A stretch of DNA of 64,000 nt. It comes from Hymenobacter yonginensis (GTDB lineage: Bacteria > Bacteroidota > Bacteroidia > Cytophagales > Hymenobacteraceae). Shown here piece by piece: positions 17,465 through 24,308 of the stretch. Under the pieces are notes generated by a model. That model did no database searches. It was not told the origin of the DNA and worked only from the letters and a program-made list of their open reading frames with translations. The stretch lies in contig NZ_CP115396.1 in NCBI RefSeq assembly GCF_027625995.1, positions 682,001 to 746,000 on the forward strand. The letters are read 5' to 3'. Position 1 is the stretch's first letter. Each line of letters opens with the position of its first letter. The translations under genes and the position numbers were made by a program.

Positions 17465-18235
17465 ATGGATCATAATGATTTGATGATCACGGCATCAATT
17501 ATTGATAGCATCGCCGGACTCTATGCAGGACGGCAGCAGAAGCGGAACCATTCCTTAGCTGAGCTTATTCCTGCAATTGCTAGTAATAAGGCCGTTAGCC
17601 GCGAGCAGAACCGGTTGAAAAGCCATGATTTGAATGTATTCCGTTTCTTCAATCCAGGCGAAACTACCCATAGCCGGCTGCTTGCTTATTTTCTTGATCC
17701 GCGTGCCTCTCATGGACAAGGCCCTCTTTTCTTGGTGGAATTTCTTCGTTTGCTGAAAATTAGCCAGCCAGACAGTGCATCGGCTTCTCCTTGGATTGTA
17801 ACCGCAGAAATAGGTAGGGTCGATGTGCTCATCAAGAGGATGTTTCCTCACACTGTAGTTGTGATTGAAAATAAATCCAACTATGCTTACGATCAGCCCA
17901 ACCAGCTGTATAGATATTGGTATCAGGAAATCTATCGAAAGCAATTAGAGCGACATGCACCATCATACGATTTGATAAACCCATCAAAAAACCATTACCG
18001 GATTGTGTATCTGTCTCCGGAGTCATGGAAGCAAGCAGATAAACAGTCCGTAAGTAAGCCGAGCAACTTGAGCGCTGAACTGCCCGAAACAGTGCCAGAG
18101 AACATCATTGAGCATCACTTATTCAAGGATCTTGTGACTGAATGGCTGAAAAACTCTTTAGCGCTTATCGCTCCTGACAATCATCGCCTGCGAGAGTTTA
18201 CCGAGCAGTATATTCAATTCTGGCATTCAAACTAA
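17465..18235 (+). CDS. PD-(D/E)XK nuclease family protein (PDDEXK_4-like)
   Basis: A 256-residue protein with a predicted nuclease fold. The N-terminal motif GETTHSRLLAYFLDP and HGQGPLFLVEFL are typical of PF14281-type PD-(D/E)XK proteins. The catalytic core shows RVDVLI (Asp120), VVVIENKSN (Glu135, Lys137) and QPNQLYRY (Gln147). The stretch is visibly more AT-rich than the flanking phage genes. It precedes, by 6 bp, a second gene of unknown function. Such proteins are often found in phage and island cargo; a defence role is inference. Confidence 0.7.
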   Translation: MDHNDLMITASIIDSIAGLYAGRQQKRNHSLAELIPAIASNKAVSREQNRLKSHDLNVFRFFNPGETTHSRLLAYFLDPRASHGQGPLFLVEFLRLLKISQPDSASASPWIVTAEIGRVDVLIKRMFPHTVVVIENKSNYAYDQPNQLYRYWYQEIYRKQLERHAPSYDLINPSKNHYRIVYLSPESWKQADKQSVSKPSNLSAELPETVPENIIEHHLFKDLVTEWLKNSLALIAPDNHRLREFTEQYIQFWHSN

Positions 18236-18241
18236 GCTGTC

Positions 18242-18835
18242 ATGCAGACCGAAGAAATAAACCAGGCCGTTCAACTATTCGACACTCCCGAAAAGTGGAG
18301 TGCGTTTCTTGCGCTAGCGGATCAGAAGGAGGTGCTAAGACAGGCAATGTACCGCACGGCCTTCGTACGAATCAGTAGCCATTTTCTCAAGGACCACCAA
18401 GTGGAAGGCTGGAGCTTCAAGCCGCTTGATTCTAGCGAGTTGGCCATGGTCTGGTATCTCACTCAATACGGCGAATTTTCTATTTGCTTGGTGATGGCTT
18501 GGAAGGGGGAATTTGTATTGGAAGTAAGGGGTGGCGACCGAAACTACAAGGTTGACGAGGCTGCCAGATTGTTAGCAGACTCTAGATTCAACACGCTGTT
18601 GTCATGTTTTGAGCGAATTGACAAAGGGGTAGAGCGAGAGTATCTGGCGCGGGAGAAATTCAACTTCAGCTTCGGCAGCCCATCAGATACCCGATTTGGT
18701 CCATTTCGCCTTGCATGGTATGCTCAGTTTGAAACTGAGAAGTTGCTTGAGCAAATAATTACCAAAGTGTCTCGTTTTCAGACCCCGGAGATGACTGCTT
18801 TATTAGGTGATTTCAACCGAATGGCACGTAAGTAA
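18242..18835 (+). CDS. Hypothetical partner of PD-(D/E)XK protein
   Basis: A 197-residue protein starting 6 bp after the nuclease-like gene in the same strand and with the same AT-richer composition. No family is recognised. It appears alpha/beta, with VWYLTQYGEFSICLVMAW as a hydrophobic strand region and a mostly helical C-terminus. Tight spacing suggests co-translation and perhaps a physical partner or immunity/sensor subunit. Confidence 0.6.
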   Translation: MQTEEINQAVQLFDTPEKWSAFLALADQKEVLRQAMYRTAFVRISSHFLKDHQVEGWSFKPLDSSELAMVWYLTQYGEFSICLVMAWKGEFVLEVRGGDRNYKVDEAARLLADSRFNTLLSCFERIDKGVEREYLAREKFNFSFGSPSDTRFGPFRLAWYAQFETEKLLEQIITKVSRFQTPEMTALLGDFNRMARK

Positions 18836-19077
18836 ACCTAGCCAATTGCACACTATATAAGTGCCCTATGATTGGAATTGTGGGCATCGGGCCGGCTGCC
18901 CGCCCGCACCGCCGGCGCCACCTTTCTCATGTAATCTTTGGGCCGAATTGTAGATAGGCCTATCTGGAAACGCCGGGGCCAACGAGCTAACCGCATTATG
19001 AACCACTCCCCAAACCAAGCAGTGTTAACAGTCTCGCAGCTGGAAAGAGTCAGTCCAGATGCGCGGTAATAATGGCG

Positions 19078-22000
19078 CTACTGAACTACAAGCCGTCGGG
19101 TTTCGGGCGAATGACCTGGTAGTTGCACAGTTAGCAGATACATCCCCGCCGCGAGATTTCCGATGGGCACGGCACCACGTACACCGGTGCGGTGCCAGAG
19201 CTGCTGTCCTGTTAGAGTGCGGAGCTGCACAGTAGCTGCTTGCGGGATTTGCAGCGTGATGGTGCCGTTGGAAGCCACCGGGTTAGGCCAGAAGGTCAAC
19301 GAATTGAGGGGCGCAGCTGGCAAAGTGCCAGCTAACGGCGCCCCACCTTCATTGAAGCTAATCACCCAATCGGAAGTAGACAAATACCTGTAGCCACAGC
19401 CCGCAAAATCCAGGTCACCATCACCATCCAGGTCACCCAGCTCAGCCCAGTATATATCGTTGCGCAGCAAGTTGTTCGGGAGAGTAGTGCTGAAGTCGGC
19501 TGGGCCTGAGTTCAGACCCACCGACGTAGTGGTAACAATGTCTACGTCGGTGTCACCATCTAAGTCCCCCACGGCAATGGGGTAGCCAGGCAAGACGCTG
19601 GAAACGGCATTGAATATGCCTTGGCCATTGTTGGTGTGTACCCTAGTGTATCCAACTGAGCTATACGCAGCCACGTCGATGTCCCCATCGCCGTCCATAT
19701 CACGGGCCATGATGTTGTCTGTACCGCTTACGATAGCAGTAGGTAGGCTTGCGGCCATGTTGCCCGCCCCATCATTAAGGCTAATCATATACCGCCCGCT
19801 TGCGGCGTCAGAATATAGAGCGTCCAGGTCGCCATCATTGTCAACGTCCGTGAGAAGCATTCCTCGGATGTCAGTGCGGGCAAAACGGCCACTCCCGTTA
19901 AAATTGCCGCGGCCGTCGTTCAATCGAGGGCCGCCGGCCGCTACAACATCCACAAACCCATCACCATTCAGGTCGCCAACCGCGTGCACTCGCGCGTTCA
20001 CGTAGAGATTGTCAATGATGCCCTGCTCTGTGAAAGTGCCACGCCCGTCGTTCAGCCATACTGATTGGGCCGCTGTATTTACTCCTTGAGTACCTTTACG
20101 GTAGGCCCCGCCCACAAAGTCCAAGTCCCCGTCGTTATCCACGTCCCGCAGCCAGAATTGCTCAGCTCGCACGTCACTTCCTAGTAAGGGAACCGGTGCT
20201 GCAAAGCGCCCATTGCCCTCGTTGCGCCGCAGGCTCAAAATGGGAGGCAGACTTGGATAATAAACCGGATTGATGTCGTCGCTCAGAGAGGTCAGAATGT
20301 CCAGGTCTTGGTCCCCGTCAATGTCAGCCAAGCGGATACAATAAACAAAGTGGGGAGGAATAGTAAGAAACTGCCTGCCGGCAAAGCGTCCCGATCCACC
20401 CGTAGAGGCGGCAACAAATTGCCACACGTAGGGCTGGGCCAATGGTATACCGGCCGCACTCATCGTACCAACTGGTAGCGTAGCGGACACCAGTTCGCCA
20501 GGAGCATATGCGGCGGCAGGTACAAAGCCAAGGGTGTTGCCGCTGGTGCTGGCGGTGCCGGAGATCAGGCCGCGGCTCTGGCTGCCCGACACACGCAATG
20601 CACCGGCTGCCGCTGGTTGCATAGAGGTACTGAGCGTGGCAGTCACCGGGGCTGTCCGCATGGCCACCCGGTGGGCCGCCGGAGTGGTAGTTTGCACGGC
20701 ATAAGGGGCAACAGGGGCCGGGCCATTTCGCAGCACTTGAATGGCGGCTTGGTCGGTATCGAAAACAGTGGTCATCAGGTCCATGTCACCGTCGGAGTCC
20801 ACATCGGCTGCCACCAACACCTCAGAACGGTAGGTCTGCAGCTGAAAAGCCTGCTCCTGATCGGAGCCTGCCGTAAAGTTGCCCGTTCCGTTATTCAGCA
20901 GGGTGGCAATACGGCTATCATAGGCGTACACAACATCCACATCAGCATCTCCATCCACATCGGCGACTGTCATGCCCTTTACATAACCAGTAGCCTGCAG
21001 AGGGGTGCTGCTAAATGTTAGGTTCTGCCGGTTCTGCCACAGCCGAAAGCGCTGTTGAGTGACACCGCCAGTCGATTCATCATGAGTAGTGAGTATATCT
21101 AGGTAGCCATCCGCATTAAGGTCGGCGAGTTGCAAATGCCGGGCCCGGGCCGACGGCGTCCAACTAGAGCCTAGCCGGAAGCTGCCAGCCCCGCCGTTTA
21201 GGTAGGTGTAAAGCATGCCGCCATCCGCGCCCACTGCATCCAGGTCACCATCGTTATCCAGGTCGCCAAGCTGCAGCAGGGTGAGACAGGCTACAGAGCC
21301 TAAAATCCTGCTGGAACCAGTGAATTGTCCATTGCTGTTCAGATACATGGCCAGCCGGCAACTTCCCGAAGTCGTTGCTCCAGCGTGCACCAGATCCAAG
21401 TCACCGTCCGCGTCCATGTCGGCCGGAATCAAGTTGTCACCGGCGGCACTGCTTGCTTGGATATGCTCTGCAGTGAATGTGCCGTTGCCTTGGTTACGTA
21501 ACACAGATAGATAAGGCATGGTGGTAGAGCCCACCTGCCGGTCGCCTGTAGTCATCACATCCAAATCGCCATCATTATCCACGTCTGCACTGACAAGGGT
21601 TCTGGCAACGTAGGGAATAATTATGTCGGCTACGGGTCTATAGCGAATGGAACCATCATTGAAGCGCATACTCACCCGGCTTGTGTAGTCGCCGTTGATG
21701 CTGCGCGTGGCTAGTATATCTGGCGTGCCGTTACCGTCCAGGTCGGCTGTGACCAGAAGCTCGGGCGGACCCTGCCAGGCCAGGCGGGCGGCGGGGGTAA
21801 GCAGCCCCGTACCCCCGGTGGCCTCAGCCCGCAGCGGCCATACCTGATCAGGACCCGGCATGGTCAGCTGGTTGGTGCCGCGTACGGAGTCGCGGCGCAA
21901 TGTTACCCACACCTGTTCCCCGGCCAGCAGGGGCGTCGTAGGCCGAAAGGTGAGTTGTGCACCCGAAACCGTGGCCGTGCCTACCTTCATCCCTCCACGC

Positions 22001-22197
22001 TGCGTACTGTACATGCCGATGCTGCTGCTGGACCGCGCAGCCAAAGGCCTATCAAATGTTACCTGCACGGTGCCCGCGCGGGGTACTATGGCATTACGGG
22101 CAGGGGTGAGCAACTGCACGGTGGGCTGGGCCACCAGGGAGGTAGCCCACAGGCACCCATTAAGCGTAAGCAAGACAGATCGTATAAGTTGTGTCAT
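19078..22197 (-). CDS. T9SS-exported protein with Ig-like and FG-GAP/VCBS repeats
   Basis: A cell-surface or secreted protein of about 1039 residues. ATG at 22197 gives a signal peptide (MTQLIRSVLLTLNGCLWATS). Two SbsA/Big_5-type Ig-like domains (near residues 25-105 and 500-580) alternate with arrays of at least 14 aspartate-rich calcium-binding motifs such as DVDNDGDLDFV. The C-terminal 75 residues, starting near LTFWPNP and ending RRLVVQ, match a type A T9SS sorting domain. FG-GAP arrays fold as beta-propellers and often bind carbohydrate or host ligands. No catalytic domain is visible. It may be island cargo or a resident gene. Confidence 0.88.
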   Translation of the reverse strand: MTQLIRSVLLTLNGCLWATSLVAQPTVQLLTPARNAIVPRAGTVQVTFDRPLAARSSSSIGMYSTQRGGMKVGTATVSGAQLTFRPTTPLLAGEQVWVTLRRDSVRGTNQLTMPGPDQVWPLRAEATGGTGLLTPAARLAWQGPPELLVTADLDGNGTPDILATRSINGDYTSRVSMRFNDGSIRYRPVADIIIPYVARTLVSADVDNDGDLDVMTTGDRQVGSTTMPYLSVLRNQGNGTFTAEHIQASSAAGDNLIPADMDADGDLDLVHAGATTSGSCRLAMYLNSNGQFTGSSRILGSVACLTLLQLGDLDNDGDLDAVGADGGMLYTYLNGGAGSFRLGSSWTPSARARHLQLADLNADGYLDILTTHDESTGGVTQQRFRLWQNRQNLTFSSTPLQATGYVKGMTVADVDGDADVDVVYAYDSRIATLLNNGTGNFTAGSDQEQAFQLQTYRSEVLVAADVDSDGDMDLMTTVFDTDQAAIQVLRNGPAPVAPYAVQTTTPAAHRVAMRTAPVTATLSTSMQPAAAGALRVSGSQSRGLISGTASTSGNTLGFVPAAAYAPGELVSATLPVGTMSAAGIPLAQPYVWQFVAASTGGSGRFAGRQFLTIPPHFVYCIRLADIDGDQDLDILTSLSDDINPVYYPSLPPILSLRRNEGNGRFAAPVPLLGSDVRAEQFWLRDVDNDGDLDFVGGAYRKGTQGVNTAAQSVWLNDGRGTFTEQGIIDNLYVNARVHAVGDLNGDGFVDVVAAGGPRLNDGRGNFNGSGRFARTDIRGMLLTDVDNDGDLDALYSDAASGRYMISLNDGAGNMAASLPTAIVSGTDNIMARDMDGDGDIDVAAYSSVGYTRVHTNNGQGIFNAVSSVLPGYPIAVGDLDGDTDVDIVTTTSVGLNSGPADFSTTLPNNLLRNDIYWAELGDLDGDGDLDFAGCGYRYLSTSDWVISFNEGGAPLAGTLPAAPLNSLTFWPNPVASNGTITLQIPQAATVQLRTLTGQQLWHRTGVRGAVPIGNLAAGMYLLTVQLPGHSPETRRLVVQ

Positions 22198-22219
22198 ATA
22201 AAAAGAGAATAGATTCAGC

Positions 22220-22227
22220 CAAATATA
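22220..22227 (-). promoter_or_regulatory. -7 box for VCBS-repeat protein
   Basis: On the minus strand TATATTTG matches TAnnTTTG, 23 bp before the start at 22197. A TTG at 22245-22243 is 15 bp further upstream, which is shorter than the usual spacing, so only the -7 element is convincing. Confidence 0.45.
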
Positions 22228-22251
22228 GACAATCGTTACAGGCAATTCTAT

Positions 22252-22509
22252 TTAGCTGATGATGGCACGCAGGTAGCGCATTTGGCACAATACAAAACAC
22301 GCCGGCTCTACGAGGCGGCGTTTTCTGGGACTATATACCTGAATAGACCTGTCTGTATAGCGTAACAGGCCAACCTCACCCAAATGAAATTGACCTGTTG
22401 CATCGGTTAACAGCGCGACCGGATACAGAGCGGGCCAGGCCTCAGCATGGTCTGGCCGTAGATCAGCATACAATCCGCTTTCAGGCAGCAAAAAGGCCAG
22501 CCCCCGCAA
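22252..22509 (-). CDS. Small hypothetical protein, possibly a fragment
   Basis: An 85-codon frame beginning at TTG immediately after an in-frame stop. It has a protein-like composition (ALYPVALLTDATGQFHLGEV, then YSPRKRRLVEPACFVL), but no family or good start is visible. It follows two unknown genes in the same direction and may be the third member of their operon or the tail of a broken gene. Confidence 0.35.
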   Translation of the reverse strand: MRGLAFLLPESGLYADLRPDHAEAWPALYPVALLTDATGQFHLGEVGLLRYTDRSIQVYSPRKRRLVEPACFVLCQMRYLRAIIS

Positions 22510-22551
22510 TTAGTGGAAACCGGCCTTGTGTTCACCCTGCACTAGGTGTCG

Positions 22552-23028
22552 CTACAGGGTCTGCTCCGTATCTGAAACCGACTCCAGTTGTGGCTCTAGC
22601 TGCTTCTCTGCTACGGGTGACGGTGATTTCACCACCGCCTGCAGTACCGGTGGGTCTACCACCACGGGCGGCGTGGCTACCAGCTCCCCAAACAGCGGAT
22701 CAGCTGGCAGGGGCTGCCCGCCGTTACCATCTGGAATCTGGTTGAACAACACGACTTCTTCCCCAGGGGTACTTTGCGCCAGGGTGCCGGTCAACTGCGC
22801 CGACGTCACCAGCTGCTGCAGGTCGTGCACAAGTAGTGTCTGCGTGCTCACGTCCACGTTGTAGAGCTGGTTCAGCGCGTTCATCTGCGCGGCCGCGCTG
22901 CTGCCCAGCGTGAGGGCGTCGGCCAGCAGCTGCGCGTAGCGCCGGGCTTTGCGGTCTGCTTTCGCCCGCAGGCTGATAGCGCGCTTCATGCGCCGCTTGT
23001 ATTGGGTTTGATACGCCGTCAGAGGCAT
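22552..23028 (-). CDS. Hypothetical protein, coiled N-terminus with proline-rich tail
   Basis: A 158-residue protein with a basic, helical first half (YKRRMKRAISLRAKADRKAR), a middle region that may be coiled coil, and a Pro/Val-rich C-terminus. No signal peptide or known domain is seen. It lies 78 bp after the 248-residue gene on the same strand. Similar gene pairs occur in Bacteroidota genomes to my recollection, without assigned function. Confidence 0.6.
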   Translation of the reverse strand: MPLTAYQTQYKRRMKRAISLRAKADRKARRYAQLLADALTLGSSAAAQMNALNQLYNVDVSTQTLLVHDLQQLVTSAQLTGTLAQSTPGEEVVLFNQIPDGNGGQPLPADPLFGELVATPPVVVDPPVLQAVVKSPSPVAEKQLEPQLESVSDTEQTL

Positions 23029-23106
23029 GAGAAAAGGTGTTACAGAGTTGAAAAATAAAGCGGCCGGCCGTTGCCAGCCGGCCGCTTCTCCTATGCTGCG
23101 GCGCCT

Positions 23107-23853
23107 CTACGCCACGTACTCAATGGCCAGCGGGTTGGTGCTGTTGTTGTTGAGCGGGTAGTTTTTGCCGTTCACCTGCTGGTAGAAGTTGATGCCTACC
23201 ACCCCCACCACCAGCGAAGCGGCGGCCGGCACGGCCGCGAAGCTGGCCACCACCTGCTGGTTGGCCAGCGGAGCAGTGTTGATGGGCAGCACCCCCAGCG
23301 GAGCCGCCACGCGGGCCCCCGAGAAGGTCATCGTCTCCATGTCCAGCTCGGCCGCGGCAAACACCACCTCGAAGTGGGTGGCGCCCTGCGGCGCGGCAAT
23401 GTCCGAGACGGGGTTCAGCGCCGGGATGCTCAGCGTCACGTCCGCGCCGTTGCCCGTCACCTCAAACGGGAAGTACATCGTCTGCCCGATGCCGGCCCCG
23501 GCGTTGAAGTTGAAGCCCAGCAGCGGGGCCGAATTGGCCGCGTCGAACACGCGCTGTCCCCGGTCGTTGGTGTCGTCCAGTGCGATAACCTCGCGCATCA
23601 CCTTGGTCAGGCGGGCCGCCACCTGACTGTCGCTGGCCGCCGAAATGGCTACCCGCAGCGCGTCGCGCAGCAGCTTGCTGTACTTGGCCGCTAGGCCAAA
23701 TTCGTTGGCGTTTTCGCGGGTGCGCTCCATGCTGGGTTTGTTGGCGAAAGCCGCTTTGTTGCTCGCCGGCTTTTGCGCCACCGAACCGTCTTTGCGGAAC
23801 ACCAACCCGCCCACCGTGCCGCGCAACCCCAGAATTCCGGTTTGTTGTGCCAT
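23107..23853 (-). CDS. Hypothetical protein, DUF6266-like
   Basis: A 248-residue protein whose N-terminus (GILGLRGTVGGLVFRKDGS) resembles the GxxGKVGxVVxYxWRG start of Bacteroidota DUF6266 proteins. The first third is helical and basic; the rest reads as beta-sandwich with many small hydrophobic residues (ASLVVGVVGINFYQ). No signal peptide is evident. It opens a three-gene leftward unit and is divergent from a small HTH gene, hinting at regulated expression. Function unknown. Confidence 0.65.
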   Translation of the reverse strand: MAQQTGILGLRGTVGGLVFRKDGSVAQKPASNKAAFANKPSMERTRENANEFGLAAKYSKLLRDALRVAISAASDSQVAARLTKVMREVIALDDTNDRGQRVFDAANSAPLLGFNFNAGAGIGQTMYFPFEVTGNGADVTLSIPALNPVSDIAAPQGATHFEVVFAAAELDMETMTFSGARVAAPLGVLPINTAPLANQQVVASFAAVPAAASLVVGVVGINFYQQVNGKNYPLNNNSTNPLAIEYVA

Positions 23854-23919
23854 CGTTGTAAGAAGGGTTAGGGTGAAAAAAAGTTGCTCACCAGATCCGC
23901 GCAGCAGGTATATCGGCGC

Positions 23920-23931
23920 TGGTGTACACCA
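23920..23931. promoter_or_regulatory. Palindrome in divergent intergenic region
   Basis: TGGTGTACACCA is a perfect 12-bp palindrome between the divergent 248-residue and 64-residue genes, followed closely by GTTGTGCAAC, a second imperfect palindrome. A plus-strand TATTTTTG at 23944-23951 matches the -7 consensus for the small gene. These may form an operator for the adjacent HTH protein. Confidence 0.4.
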
Positions 23932-24002
23932 AAGTTGTGCAACTATTTTTGCTAATATTCGCTTGCTGCCCCAATTAACCCCGCATACCCCACTATACTT
24001 CC

Positions 24003-24197
24003 ATGCCGCGCATCTGCCTCTATCCGAAAGACGTAGCCACCCTCACCGGCCGCAGCTACGACGCGGCCAAGCGCCTGCTGCGCCGCGCCCGCCAGGCCGC
24101 CGGCAAACCGCAAGGCGCCCTGGTCACCGTGCAGGACTTCTGCGCTTACACTGGCCTCGACACTGTTGAAGTGTCCGCTGCATTGAATAGGAAATAA
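24003..24197 (+). CDS. Small HTH/excisionase-like DNA-binding protein
   Basis: A 64-residue protein with the order LYPKDVATLTGRSYDAAKRL, resembling a minimal excisionase or HTH_17 recognition domain followed by a VTVQDFCAYTGL helix. It is divergent from the DUF6266-like operon across a 150-bp gap with a palindrome. Control of that operon or of element excision is inferred. Confidence 0.6.
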   Translation: MPRICLYPKDVATLTGRSYDAAKRLLRRARQAAGKPQGALVTVQDFCAYTGLDTVEVSAALNRK

Positions 24198-24308
24198 GTC
24201 CAGCTCCAGCCACCTCCGTCCGTACTCGAAGGTCGCTCGTAGCATAGTAGGGCTACGCACGGCTGAGTCGCCGGTCGTTAAGAGGCTCAGGTGTACTGCC
24301 TGGCTGCG

